In this document: piece after piece, positions 32,468-41,112 of the stretch
Layout of the letters: each line of letters starts with the position of its first letter
Numbering within the stretch: the stretch's first letter is position 1
DNA from: Bin87 sp964347975
GTDB taxonomy: Bacteria > Chloroflexota > Dehalococcoidia > Lucifugimonadales > UBA3495
Direction: 5' to 3'
NCBI GenBank assembly: GCA_964347975.1
Contig: CAYGAY010000009.1
Span: 36,109-100,108, forward strand
DNA: 64,000 nt
Notes under the pieces: model-generated
What the model was told of the DNA's origin: nothing
Seen by the model: only the letters and a program-made list of their open reading frames with translations
The model's database searches: none
Position numbers and translations under genes: made by a program

Positions 32468-33862
32468 TTATGTCGTGGCCCGCATCTGTTCGGCCTTCTC
32501 CACTGCCTCTTCGATGGTGCCGACCATGTAGAAAGCCTGTTCCGGCAGGTCGTCGTGCTGGCCGTCCAGGATCTCGGCGAAACCGCGCACCGTGTCGCGC
32601 ACCGCAACGTATTTGCCCGGCTGGTTGGTGAAAGTCTCCGCGACAAAGAAGGGCTGGGTGAGGAACCGCTGGATTTTGCGGGCGCGGAACACCGTCAGCC
32701 GGTCTTCGTCCGACAACTCTTCGATACCCAGAATGGCGATGATGTCCTGTAGGTCCCGGTAGCGTTGCAGCACCTGCTGTACGCCGCGGGCCACCCGGTA
32801 GTGCTCATCACCCACGATGCGAGGTTCGAGAATGCGCGCGAAGGAAGCCAGGGGGTCCACAGCCGGATAGAGGCCCTGCGCCGCCAGCGCGCGCTCGAGA
32901 GACACCACTGCGTCCAGGTGCCCGAAGGTGGTGACGATGCCGGGGTCGGTGTAGTCGTCGGCGGGCACGTAGATGGCCTGGAAAGAGGTAATGCTCCCGC
33001 TCTTGGTGGACGTGATCCGCTCCTGGAGCGCACCCATCTCAGTGCTCAGCGTCGGCTGGTAACCGACCGCGGAGGGCATACGGCCCAGCAGCGCGGACAC
33101 CTCCATACCGGCCAGAATGTAGCGGTAGATGTTGTCGATGAACAGCAGAACGTCCTGGTTCTGCTCTTCGCGGAAGTACTCCGCCATGGTGAGGCCCGTA
33201 AGACCGATGCGGGCGCGGACGCCCGGCGTTTCGTTCATCTGCCCGAACACCAGCACGGTGCTGCCCAACACGCCGGAGTCCTGCATTTCATGCCAGAGGT
33301 CGTTGCCTTCACGGGAGCGTTCTCCCACGCCGGCGAATACGGACACGCCGCTGTGCACGGCGCCGATGTTGCGGATCAGTTCTTGAATAATGACGGTTTT
33401 GCCTACGCCGGCGCCGCCATATGCGCCAACCTTGCCGCCTTTCGGGAAGGGAGTGATCAGGTCGAACACCTTGATGCCCGTTTCCAGGATCTCGACGTTG
33501 GGGTTCTGGTCATCGAATGCCGGCGGGTCCCGGTGGATGGGCCAGAACTGTCCCGCCTCCACGGCGCCCAGGTTGTCAAGGGGCGTGCCGGTAACGTCAA
33601 AGAGGCGTCCCAGCGTTTCGGGACCTACGGGCACTGCAACCTTGTCTCCGGTGTCGGTGACCACGGTGCCCCGGGCCAGCCCGTCGGTGGAGCCCAGCGC
33701 GAGACAACGCGCCCAGTGGTTCCCGATGTGCTGCTGCACTTCCAGCACGAGACGCTCACCCGAGTTGTCCACTTCAAGGGCGTCAAACAGGTTGGGGAGT
33801 TGGTCCGGGGGGAACTCCACGTCCACCACCGTACCGATAACTTGGGCAATCTGTCCGGGCAT
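32468..33862 (-). CDS. atpD: ATP synthase beta subunit
   Basis: 464 residues, normal length. The P-loop is GAYGGAGVGKTVIIQELI near residue 145. EGNDLWHEM, VFGQMNETPGVRARI and the Walker B strand QDVLLFIDNIYRY follow. This is the catalytic subunit of the F1 head. GGAGG precedes ATG 33862. A small extra gene (33889-34074) lies between atpG and this gene, an uncommon insertion. Confidence 0.97.
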   Translation of the reverse strand: MPGQIAQVIGTVVDVEFPPDQLPNLFDALEVDNSGERLVLEVQQHIGNHWARCLALGSTDGLARGTVVTDTGDKVAVPVGPETLGRLFDVTGTPLDNLGAVEAGQFWPIHRDPPAFDDQNPNVEILETGIKVFDLITPFPKGGKVGAYGGAGVGKTVIIQELIRNIGAVHSGVSVFAGVGERSREGNDLWHEMQDSGVLGSTVLVFGQMNETPGVRARIGLTGLTMAEYFREEQNQDVLLFIDNIYRYILAGMEVSALLGRMPSAVGYQPTLSTEMGALQERITSTKSGSITSFQAIYVPADDYTDPGIVTTFGHLDAVVSLERALAAQGLYPAVDPLASFARILEPRIVGDEHYRVARGVQQVLQRYRDLQDIIAILGIEELSDEDRLTVFRARKIQRFLTQPFFVAETFTNQPGKYVAVRDTVRGFAEILDGQHDDLPEQAFYMVGTIEEAVEKAEQMRATT

Positions 33863-33888
33863 GTTGGTTGTCCTCCGGGTGTACTTGC

Positions 33889-34074
33889 TTAACGCCGCCA
33901 GAACAAGAAACGGCGGCGGGGTTCCTCCGGTTGTTCCTCCGGGTTCGGTTCATCGAAAGACTCGCCTTTGGCCTCGGCTTCAGCTTTCCGCAGTAGCCAT
34001 TCCCGCCAAGCCCGGTTACTTTCGGCCCTCCCCTCTTGTCGGGCTTTTTCTTTAATAAGTTCTCCCAAAACCAT
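33889..34074 (-). CDS. Small helical protein inserted between atpG and atpD
   Basis: 61 residues from ATG 34074, with a very strong GGGGAGG eight bases upstream. MVLGELIKEKARQEGRAESN then RAWREWLLRKAEAEAKGE forms a charged amphipathic helix; the tail is Glu/Pro-rich and ends RRRFLFWRR. It is not an F-type ATPase subunit I know. The strong ribosome site and its place inside the operon argue that it is expressed. It may be a passenger like the other small proteins here, or an accessory to the enzyme; the sequence cannot say. Confidence 0.7.
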   Translation of the reverse strand: MVLGELIKEKARQEGRAESNRAWREWLLRKAEAEAKGESFDEPNPEEQPEEPRRRFLFWRR

Positions 34075-34311
34075 ATTGATTACCTCCCCTGCCGCCAGAG
34101 AAGGCAGTGCATGATGGACAAACTCCTGCTCCAAACATTTAGAGCGGCTGTAGCTACATCATACCAAGCGGTTTCCGGAACAACCGGTTGCTTGCAGGAT
34201 TCTATGGCCATCGGCGCGACAGCGGAGACGCCGTAAGTAGCCAGAAACCATCGGTACAGTGCGGCGGGAATATGGAACGGGAACAATTGGGTGTTCGCCG
34301 GTCATCCACGA

Positions 34312-35175
34312 TTACCCCTCCAGCGCGATTTGCCCGCCCACCAGGTCCAGCAGTTCGTTGGTGATGCTGTCCTGGCGGAGCTTGTTCATTACCAAAGTGA
34401 GGTCTGAGGCAAGTTGGTTCGCGTTGTCGGTGGCGTTGCGCATGGCAACCATGCGGGCCGACTGTTCGCTGGCAATGCTTTCGAGGATGGCGTGGTACAC
34501 CTGCATTTCCACGAACTGCGGGAGCAGGGCGCTCAGCACCGTCGCCGGGTCCGGCTCGTATATGTAGCCCACCCGCTGAGCCGATGCCAACTCCGCCGGC
34601 TCCACCGGCAGGATGCGGCGGACCACGGGCTCCTGTTGCACCGTGGACACGAACCGCATATACGCCAAGTGCACCTCGTCAAATTCGCCCTCGGTGTATC
34701 CGTCAATCACCAGGCGTGAGATTGCCGTCGTGTCCGCCAGCGCCACACGGTCGCTGAGGTCCGTAAAGACCGCCTGCACGGTGTCCGTGTAGCGCACCAT
34801 AAAGTCGCGGCCCTTGCGTCCGACCACGATGCTGCGCACCGTGGCGGAGCTGTCCAGAATGAACCGAGCCACCTGCCGGTTGATGTTGGCGTGCATCCCG
34901 CCGGCCAAACCCCGGTCGGGGGTGATAACCACCATGCCCACGTTGTTCACCGGCCGCGTCTGCAGCAAAGGATGAACCGTGTCATACTCCCCGGCGGGTT
35001 GAGCCGCCAGTTCCGCGATGACTTCAAGGATCTTTTCCGCGTAGGGCCGTCCGTCCGTCACGGCCAATTGAGCGCGGCGCATCTTGGATGCCGCGATGAG
35101 GGACATCGCGTTGGTTACCTTGCCGGTGTTCTCGACGCTGCGGATACGCCGGCGTATGTCTCTAACGCTGGGCAT
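34312..35175 (-). CDS. atpG: ATP synthase gamma subunit
   Basis: 287 residues. The N-terminal helix MPSVRDIRRRIRSVENTGKV with TNAMSLIAASKMRRAQ and the C-terminal helix ATDNANQLASDLTLVMNKLR then NELLDLVGG form the rotating coiled-coil shaft. VITPDRGLAGGMHANINRQ is the conserved Rossmann-like part. It couples proton flow to the F1 head. The 237-bp gap downstream, before the small gene at 34074, is unusual in an atp operon; I see no supported gene in it. Confidence 0.95.
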   Translation of the reverse strand: MPSVRDIRRRIRSVENTGKVTNAMSLIAASKMRRAQLAVTDGRPYAEKILEVIAELAAQPAGEYDTVHPLLQTRPVNNVGMVVITPDRGLAGGMHANINRQVARFILDSSATVRSIVVGRKGRDFMVRYTDTVQAVFTDLSDRVALADTTAISRLVIDGYTEGEFDEVHLAYMRFVSTVQQEPVVRRILPVEPAELASAQRVGYIYEPDPATVLSALLPQFVEMQVYHAILESIASEQSARMVAMRNATDNANQLASDLTLVMNKLRQDSITNELLDLVGGQIALEG

Positions 35176-35224
35176 GGCTTAACCCTGCTGTTGCCTTTTG
35201 TGCTTCGCCGGTGGCGCCCCGTTC

Positions 35225-36733
35225 CTACTGGAAAGTGGGCTTGAAGTCATTGATGGCCGCGGTCAACTGCCCTTCCAGCTCGTCGCCGAGGCTGCCCGTT
35301 TCCCGGATGGACTGGCTGAGTTCAGGATGGGACGCGTTGACGTGACGGAGCATCTGCTCTTCAAAAGCGCCTACCCGCTCCAGGGGCACATCCTCCATCA
35401 GCCCGGCGTTGACCGCGTAGAGAACGATCACCTCGTCGCCCAGATTGAGGGGCTGGTATTGGCCCTGCTTCAGGGCTTCGGTAGCCAACTGGCCCCGGGC
35501 CAACTGGGCGCGGGTCGCGGCGTCCAGGTCGGCGGTGCCGAACTGGGCGAACGTTGCCAACTCTCGATATTGGGCCAGGTCCAGTCGCAAGCGTCCCGCC
35601 ACCTGCCGCACCGCGCGGGTTTGAGCGGCGCCGCCCACGCGGGAAACCGACAGTCCCACGTTGACCGCCGGCCGGATGCCGACGTTGAACAACTCCGGCT
35701 CCAGGTAGATCTGACCGTCAGTGATGGAGATGACGTTGGTCGGGATGTAGGCGGAAACGTCCCCGGCCTGGGTCTCGATGATGGGTAGCGCCGTCAGAGA
35801 CCCGCCTCCGAATTCGTCATCCATACGGGCCGCTCGTTCCAGCAGCCGGCTGTGCAGGTAGAAAACGTCGCCGGGATAAGCTTCGCGGCCGGCGGGACGG
35901 CGCAGCAGCAGCGACATCTGGCGATAAGCCCAGGCGTGCTTGGTCAGGTCGTCATAGACGATGAGCACGTCCTTGCCCTCTTCCATGAAGGCTTCGCCCA
36001 TGGCGCAGCCCGCATAGGGCGCGATGAACTGCAACGGGGCGGAGTCTGCGGAGCCGGCGTTGACCACAATGGTATGGTCCATCGCGCCGTACTCTTCCAG
36101 GATGCCCACCACCTGGGCCACCTTCCCTTGCTTCTGTCCGATGGCGACGTAGATGCAGATCAGATCAGTCTCCCGCTGGTTGATGATGGTGTCGATAGCG
36201 ATGGCAGTTTTGCCGGTGGAACGGTCGCCGATGATCAGCTCGCGTTGGCCGCGACCAATCGGAATCATGGCGTCGATGGCCTTAATGCCGGTTTGAACCG
36301 GGGTGTCCACCGACCTTCGGACCACCACGTTGGGAGCGGTACGCTCCACGGGCATGGTGCGTTCGGTGGTGACGGGGCCCTTGCCGTCCAGCGGGCGACC
36401 GAGAGGGTCGACCACCCGACCGATCAGCGTGTCGCCCACCGGCACTTCGATGATCTGCCCCATGGCGCGGACGCGGTCGCCTTCCTTGACTGCGTTGGGG
36501 TCGCCGAGGATGGCTGCGCCGACAATGTCGGATTCCAGGTTCAAGGCCAAGCCCAGAACGTCGTTGCCGAAGTCCAGCAGCTCATTGGAGCGAACACTCT
36601 GCAGGCCCTGGATGCTGGCGATTCCGTCGCCGACCTGCACGACGGTTCCCACGTCCACGAGGGTCAAGTCGCCGCCGAACTCCTCAATTTGCCGCTTGAT
36701 GAGAGATACTATCTCCTGTCCTCTGACTGCCAT
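35225..36733 (-). CDS. atpA: ATP synthase alpha subunit
   Basis: 502 residues. The P-loop is LIIGDRSTGKTAIAIDTIIN near residue 170, after the EFGGDLTLVDVGTVVQVGDG N-terminal barrel. EAYPGDVFYLHSRLLERAAR and SISVTDG-like segments (TNVISITDGQIYLEPELFN) are diagnostic. This is the non-catalytic nucleotide-binding subunit of F1. AGGAG precedes ATG 36733. Confidence 0.97.
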   Translation of the reverse strand: MAVRGQEIVSLIKRQIEEFGGDLTLVDVGTVVQVGDGIASIQGLQSVRSNELLDFGNDVLGLALNLESDIVGAAILGDPNAVKEGDRVRAMGQIIEVPVGDTLIGRVVDPLGRPLDGKGPVTTERTMPVERTAPNVVVRRSVDTPVQTGIKAIDAMIPIGRGQRELIIGDRSTGKTAIAIDTIINQRETDLICIYVAIGQKQGKVAQVVGILEEYGAMDHTIVVNAGSADSAPLQFIAPYAGCAMGEAFMEEGKDVLIVYDDLTKHAWAYRQMSLLLRRPAGREAYPGDVFYLHSRLLERAARMDDEFGGGSLTALPIIETQAGDVSAYIPTNVISITDGQIYLEPELFNVGIRPAVNVGLSVSRVGGAAQTRAVRQVAGRLRLDLAQYRELATFAQFGTADLDAATRAQLARGQLATEALKQGQYQPLNLGDEVIVLYAVNAGLMEDVPLERVGAFEEQMLRHVNASHPELSQSIRETGSLGDELEGQLTAAINDFKPTFQ

Positions 36734-36758
36734 CGGCCAGTCTCCTTATGTCGTTTGA

Positions 36759-37298
36759 TCAGGCAGCCTGCGCCCGCACCGTCTGGCGCATCCGTTCCAG
36801 CGCGGTGCTGGTGCTGCCGTCGAGCAGCCGGTCGCCAATCTGGATGATGAGGCCGCCCAGAATGGAGTCGTCAACCTGGGCGCTAAGCGCCACCTCACGG
36901 CCCACGAGTTGCGCCACGAAATTGGTGATCCGCTCCAGCTCGGCGTCTTCCAGGGAAACCGCCGTCGTGACCTCAACCCGTTGACGCCCCAGTCGCTCGT
37001 CCAGGAGGTGCGAATAGCCCTCTTGCACGTCGCGCATTGCGTCCACGCCGCCTCGGTTGACCAGCAAGGAAACCAGGTTGCGCACCAACGGATGCACCTC
37101 GGAGAGCACATCTTCGATGGCGGATGTCTTGCGCTCTGCGGGGACTTCGGCGTGCTTCAAAAACAGCGCGAATTCCGCATCGCCCAACACATCTGCGGCC
37201 AGGCGCAGATCCTGGTCCCATTGCTCGAGTTGTTCATGTTCCTCGGCCAACTCAAAGATGGCCTGGGCGTAGCGTTGCCCCGACAAGCGGTTTGCCAC
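36759..37298 (-). CDS. atpH: ATP synthase delta subunit
   Basis: 179 residues. YAQAIFELAEEHEQLEQW near the N terminus and the C-terminal ILGGLIIQIGDRLLDGSTST are characteristic of delta/OSCP. It ties the F1 head to the peripheral stalk. The start is GTG 37298, with AGGGAGG nine bases upstream. It lies 25 bp before atpA. Confidence 0.94.
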   Translation of the reverse strand: MANRLSGQRYAQAIFELAEEHEQLEQWDQDLRLAADVLGDAEFALFLKHAEVPAERKTSAIEDVLSEVHPLVRNLVSLLVNRGGVDAMRDVQEGYSHLLDERLGRQRVEVTTAVSLEDAELERITNFVAQLVGREVALSAQVDDSILGGLIIQIGDRLLDGSTSTALERMRQTVRAQAA

Positions 37299-37416
37299 GG
37301 CTTGCTGCCTCCCTGTTTAGCGTAACTTTCCCGAAGCGTTCAACCTGAGCGCGACGGGGCCGGGGGTCGGGTCGCGTCGCCCCGGCAACGCGACCCGACC
37401 TGTGTGCCTTGACGGA

Positions 37417-37920
37417 TCAGTTGCGGCGCAGCGCCTGCTCCCCTTCCGCCAATACCTGGTCGATGAGTTCCTGATGAGCCTGCCGGTCGACGCTGCGGCG
37501 GATGATCCGCTCCGCGGCCGAAATGGCCAGGTCGCCAAAGGCGGCGCGCACTTCGTTGATGGCGGCGTCCCGTTCCCGGGCGATGTCCGCCCTGGCGCGC
37601 TCGGAGAACTCCTCGGCGGCCTGTCGCGCGCGACCCATCTCTTCTTCTCGGAAACGGTCCGCGGCTTCGCGGGCCTGGTCCAACAGCCGTTGGCCCTCGC
37701 GCCGGGCCTCGTTGAGTTCTTCCTCGATGGCAGCGCGGGACGTGGCCGCTTCCTCCCGGGCCCGATCAGCCGCGGACAGGCTTTCGCGAATGCTGTCAAC
37801 CCGATTGTCCAGAGCGTTAAGCAACGGCCGGTAGGCCAGCGCTCCCAGCAGGATCAGCAGGATGACGTAGTTGATCAGGTAGCTGATCAACGAGGGAACG
37901 TTCAATCCCAGTTCAACCAT
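37417..37920 (-). CDS. atpF: ATP synthase b subunit
   Basis: 167 residues. One N-terminal membrane helix (SYLINYVILLILLGALAY) is followed by a long charged coiled coil (DRAREEAATSRAAIEEELNE, REEEMGRARQAAEEF) and a conserved end (RSVDRQAHQELIDQVL). It forms the peripheral stalk. Only one b-type gene is present, so the stalk is probably a homodimer. It lies 4 bp after atpE. Confidence 0.93.
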   Translation of the reverse strand: MVELGLNVPSLISYLINYVILLILLGALAYRPLLNALDNRVDSIRESLSAADRAREEAATSRAAIEEELNEARREGQRLLDQAREAADRFREEEMGRARQAAEEFSERARADIARERDAAINEVRAAFGDLAISAAERIIRRSVDRQAHQELIDQVLAEGEQALRRN

Positions 37921-37924
37921 GTTG

Positions 37925-38209
37925 TTACACCACGAAGAGCAGGATCACTGCGACGATGAGTGAATAGATACCCAGCGCCTCGGCGAATGCGATGGCCAGA
38001 ATCATGTTGGTGGTGATCGCGCCGGCGGCGTCGGGGTTGCGCCCGATGGCGTTCATCGCGCCGGAGCCCAGGATGCCGATGCCGATGCCGGGGCCGACCA
38101 CGCCGAGGCCGATGGCCAAGCCGGCAGCCAATAGCTTGGCGCCTTCTTCGGTGATGCCCTGGGCGCCCACCGACAGCAACATCGCAAACATTGAGAGGTC
38201 AAGTGCCAT
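37925..38209 (-). CDS. atpE: ATP synthase c subunit (proton type)
   Basis: 94 residues, two hydrophobic helices joined by the polar loop NAIGRNPDAAG. The ion-binding Glu lies in AIAFAEALGIYSL. The Na+-type ligands (Gln in helix 1, Ser/Thr after the Glu) are absent: helix 1 reads GPGIGIGILGSG and Ala follows the Glu. This suggests H+ coupling. About 15 extra residues at the N terminus precede helix 1 (ALDLSMFAMLLSVGAQG), possibly a short signal or lead helix. Confidence 0.93.
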   Translation of the reverse strand: MALDLSMFAMLLSVGAQGITEEGAKLLAAGLAIGLGVVGPGIGIGILGSGAMNAIGRNPDAAGAITTNMILAIAFAEALGIYSLIVAVILLFVV

Positions 38210-38313
38210 TGTTGAAAATCCTCCGGTTCAAGGTTGGCCTTGTGTTTCAGCTTGCCCCGGCTGCAATGCTGCCCGGGGCGAATGCCCAATTTTGACCGCC
38301 GGCCGTGGCTCCT

Positions 38314-39333
38314 CTAGTGTTCCTCGTGGCTCACCGCCACCGATAGGAACACCAGAGTCAAACCGGCGAAGATAACCGCCTGCACCAAACCCACGAGAAG
38401 TTCCAGACCGAAGACGAATTGCGTCGCCACGAAAGGCACCAGGAAGGTGATCATTATCACCAGTATTTCCCCGGCAGTCATGTTCCCGAAGAGACGGAAG
38501 GTGAACGAGACGACGCGAACCAATTCGGAAAGCAGCTCAAGGATTCCGACGAAGACCCCGATAAGTCCCGACGGTCCTTTGCGAAGCTCGCCGAACGCGA
38601 AGAACTTCTTGAGGTATCCGAAGCTGTGCGCCCGAAATCCCCAGTACTCCACGAACACAAAGGAGATCAGGGCGAGAGCCAAAGGCATATTCACGTCAGT
38701 CCCGGCCGGCCGGATCAGGTGCGTCGCCAGTTTGAACTCGCCGCCGACGTTGGCGCCGTAGCCCACCGCCTGGTAGATGGGTATAAGGAAAATCGCAATC
38801 CAGGCGTTGAACAACACGAAGAAGAAAATGGTTGCCACAACGGGGAAAACCCTGCGGCCCATCTCAGGGCCGAGCACCGAAGATGAGAAGTTGAGAACCG
38901 CCTCAAACATTATCTCAACCAGGGCTTGCAGCCGGGTCGGCACAACTTTGGGTTTGCGCCCGGCGCTGACGAAAAGCACCAGCATTACAATGCTGGTGAA
39001 CCACGCGGAGAGCAAAGTATTGGTGACGGCGAACTGCATCAGGCCCAGGCCATGATGCTCTTCTTCACCATGCTCTTCTTCCGTCGAGGGCGCGTCCGTC
39101 GCCTTGGCTTCCCCGTGATCGTCAGCCTTTTTGTCCGCGACGCGATAGCCCACCACGCTTTCGCGGACGGATGCCGGGAATACCGGGTCGGGCGGAAGGT
39201 GAATTGCCGGCCGCGAAAGGAAGGAACTTTCCAGCCCGAACATTTTGGAGCCGATGGCTCCGACCACAAAACCGACGATGAGGAGCACCGCCATGCCGAT
39301 GCCGAACAGGAGAAATGCCCGTTTGCGCGTCAC
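38314..39333 (-). CDS. atpB: ATP synthase a subunit
   Basis: 339 residues, longer than the usual 230-270 because of a ~75-residue acidic His/Glu-rich loop (VADKKADDHGEAKATDAPST...) between helix 1 and helix 2. The essential Arg is in VVSFTFRLFGNMTAGE near residue 270; ELLVGLVQAVIFAGLTLVFL closes the channel. It starts with GTG 39333, 3 bp after the AtpZ/I-like gene. The long exported loop could be lineage-specific or bind cations; that is inference. Confidence 0.94.
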   Translation of the reverse strand: MTRKRAFLLFGIGMAVLLIVGFVVGAIGSKMFGLESSFLSRPAIHLPPDPVFPASVRESVVGYRVADKKADDHGEAKATDAPSTEEEHGEEEHHGLGLMQFAVTNTLLSAWFTSIVMLVLFVSAGRKPKVVPTRLQALVEIMFEAVLNFSSSVLGPEMGRRVFPVVATIFFFVLFNAWIAIFLIPIYQAVGYGANVGGEFKLATHLIRPAGTDVNMPLALALISFVFVEYWGFRAHSFGYLKKFFAFGELRKGPSGLIGVFVGILELLSELVRVVSFTFRLFGNMTAGEILVIMITFLVPFVATQFVFGLELLVGLVQAVIFAGLTLVFLSVAVSHEEH

Positions 39334-39335
39334 GA

Positions 39336-39608
39336 CTACCAGTTGCCTCCGTGGTCACTTTGCTCGCGGTCCTGCCTGGCGGCAGACCGTAGGCCGCGTT
39401 TGGAGCCGTAGATGGCGGGCAGCACCATGCGATACACCCCGTAAAAGGCGACCACGCTGCCCAGCACTGTGCCGATGAGCACCATCAGGGCCACCTGTCC
39501 GGTGAGTTTCCCCAACCAGACGCCCCCTACTATGCCCAGCACGATGCACAGCGCGACGTACCACCCCAAACCCGTCAGCCGCAGGGCTACTATCAGCCAT
39601 TGCGGCAT
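39336..39608 (-). CDS. AtpZ/AtpI-like small membrane protein, first gene of the atp operon
   Basis: 90 residues with two membrane helices (LGWYVALCIVLGIVGGVWLG; VLIGTVLGSVVAFYGVYRMV). Genes of the AtpI/AtpZ type commonly head atp operons and help assemble the c-ring or import Mg2+/Ca2+. ATG 39608 gives the best start; an in-frame TTG at 39620 is an alternative. The next gene starts 3 bp after its stop. Confidence 0.8.
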   Translation of the reverse strand: MPQWLIVALRLTGLGWYVALCIVLGIVGGVWLGKLTGQVALMVLIGTVLGSVVAFYGVYRMVLPAIYGSKRGLRSAARQDREQSDHGGNW

Positions 39609-39629
39609 TTCCGATTCCAAACGGCAGGC

Positions 39630-39658
39630 ATATTAGCATTCGTTATGCAGCGTGTCAA
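39630..39658 (-). promoter_or_regulatory. Strong sigma-70-like promoter of the atp operon
   Basis: Read on the minus strand: TTGACA, a 17-bp spacer and TAATAT. The predicted transcript would start near 39622, leaving a leader of about 14 nt before ATG 39608. It lies just downstream of the terminator at 39694-39717. Confidence 0.72.
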
Positions 39659-39693
39659 TTGGAGGAGCGGCGAAAACCGTAACCCGCGTTACG

Positions 39694-39717
39694 AAAAAGC
39701 CCCACCGTCACCGGGGC
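39694..39717 (-). terminator. Rho-independent terminator after the DUF151 gene
   Basis: On the minus strand: GCCCC, a 9-base loop, GGGGC, then TTTTT. It separates the DUF151 gene transcript (ending 39762) from the atp promoter. Confidence 0.7.
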
Positions 39718-39761
39718 AGGGCTGAGTGCATCAGGGCTTCGAGAACCGGCATGGGCCGGAT

Positions 39762-40304
39762 CTATCTTCGCTCGAAATCCTCCATGTCCAGTTCGTTGAT
39801 GAGATCCGTGAACGCTGACAAACCCTGCAACTCCTCTTCGGTAACCTCAGCGGGCGCATCCTCACCGTCCCCTCTCTGGGAAGCAGCGGGCTGGCCGGTT
39901 TCCTGATCCATTGAAATGGCCGCCTTTTCCATCACCTGGTCAGCGACGTAAATGGGGACTTCGGCGCGCACTGCCACCGCCATCGCGTCGCTGGGGCGAG
40001 AGTCGATTTCGTGGGTATGGTCGCCAATCCTGATGACGATTTTGGCGTAGAACGTTTCGTTCTGGAGATCATTGACCAGGATGTGCTCAAAAGAACCGCC
40101 CACCGACTTGACGAGATCAACGAGCAGGTCGTGAGTCAGCGGACGCGGGACCGTCATCCCCTGCATCCTGACGGCAATGGCTTCAGCTTCGGTGGGGCCA
40201 ATCCATATGAGCAGGAACAGGCTGGTCTCCAGTTCTTTGAGCACCACCACCCGCTGGTAGTTCATCTGGCTGATCCGGATGCTGTCGATTACCAGTTCAC
40301 GCAT
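39762..40304 (-). CDS. DUF151 bifunctional nuclease (BFN) family protein
   Basis: 180 residues from ATG 40304 (MRELVIDSIRISQMNYQRVV). LPIWIGPTEAEAIA-like (LFLLIWIGPTEAEAIAVRMQ), DLLVDLVKSVGG, TFYAKIVIRIGD and EIDSRPSDAMAVAVRAEVP are the DUF151/BFN core. Plant and bacterial members show DNase/RNase activity. The last 50 residues are acidic and end LSAFTDLINELDMEDF, a UVR-like motif seen in some members. Two earlier in-frame ATGs exist. It is transcribed separately from the atp operon downstream. Confidence 0.85.
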   Translation of the reverse strand: MRELVIDSIRISQMNYQRVVVLKELETSLFLLIWIGPTEAEAIAVRMQGMTVPRPLTHDLLVDLVKSVGGSFEHILVNDLQNETFYAKIVIRIGDHTHEIDSRPSDAMAVAVRAEVPIYVADQVMEKAAISMDQETGQPAASQRGDGEDAPAEVTEEELQGLSAFTDLINELDMEDFERR

Positions 40305-40420
40305 CTCGCTGCATCGCTCCGCTGACTGCATCCGGAAAGGGCTGCCAGTCAATCCAGCCGCCCCCGCCCGTTTGCGCGCCTGATTTTACACCCGGTTGGA
40401 GCGGTAATGTCAAGTGAAAC

Positions 40421-40458
40421 AGGCGTCGTCGCGCACGCTGGGACCGGGGACGACGCCT
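40421..40458. terminator. Perfect 10-bp hairpin
   Basis: AGGCGTCGTC (40421-40430) pairs with GACGACGCCT (40449-40458) across an 18-base loop, between the coiled-coil gene and the DUF151 gene. There is no T-run, so its terminator role is uncertain. Confidence 0.4.
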
Positions 40459-40516
40459 ACTGAACGGGTTTGACCGGTCAGCCTTTGCGGAGTGGTCTTC
40501 GATGGGCCGCGGCCGC

Positions 40517-41065
40517 CTATCGGTACTCGATCCGTTCTCGCAGGTCTTCGGGGACAAAGTCCTGGGGAGAGGGCGCCGTCGGGTTCGCGCCGGCGGACAG
40601 AGTGGCGCCCGCGAGCATGTCGATGCCTTTGCGAATGGAGCCGGTGGCAGCGTTTAGTTCCCGTTCCAGGTCTCTCAGGGTGCGCAGGGCGTAGGCGTCG
40701 GCCTGGTTGCGCCGATTTTCGGCTTCCTGCTCAGCCTGGCCGATGATGCGTTGGGATTTTATCTCAGCATCGCGGAGCGTCTCCTCGGCTTTGCGACCGA
40801 GTTCGTGGTCGCTGAGCCGGGTGCGAAAATCCTGTTCCAGTTGTTGACGGGCCTGGTGCGCTTCGGTCACCGCCGAGGACATAATGTCGTCCTTGCGGGA
40901 CAGCATCTCTTCAGCCCGGTGTATTTCCTGCGGAATGGACATGCGCAACTGCGCCACCAATTCACTCAGTTTGGTCCGGTCAACCATCACGTTGCTGCTG
41001 AGCGGAACTGACTTGCTGGAGTCAACCAGCAGCTCGATCCGGTCGATTATGTTGTTGATGTCGAT
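40517..41065 (-). CDS. DivIVA/ATPase-b-like coiled-coil protein with an apparent ATC start
   Basis: Up to 182 residues. The frame downstream of GTG 40990 encodes a helical coiled-coil protein (SIPQEIHRAEEML, then EQEAENRRNQADAYALRTL). In the same frame upstream lies a 25-residue, family-like N terminus: ATC then DINNIIDRIELLVDSSKSVP. Similar proteins that I recall near coaD in Chloroflexota begin MDI-N-IDR. A GAGGGGG lies 5 bases before ATC 41065, ideal spacing, yet no ATG, GTG or TTG is there. Either ATC is used as the start, or a point change removed the start codon and GTG 40990 is used. Confidence 0.65.
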   Translation of the reverse strand: MDINNIIDRIELLVDSSKSVPLSSNVMVDRTKLSELVAQLRMSIPQEIHRAEEMLSRKDDIMSSAVTEAHQARQQLEQDFRTRLSDHELGRKAEETLRDAEIKSQRIIGQAEQEAENRRNQADAYALRTLRDLERELNAATGSIRKGIDMLAGATLSAGANPTAPSPQDFVPEDLRERIEYR

Positions 41066-41112
41066 GATATCCCCCTCGCGCCGGCGGCATGACTTGCCTG
41101 GAACGGCTACCG

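Noticed and set aside
34080..34286. Possible 68-residue protein in the gap between atpG and the small gene at 34074
   Set aside because: Poor Shine-Dalgarno, no recognisable pattern and odd composition (many Cys/Trp/Met with no membrane helix). I treat the gap as non-coding.
39609..39700. Rex operator in front of the atp operon
   Set aside because: No TTGTGAA/TTCACAA-like palindrome near the promoter, although rex lies at the other end of the operon.
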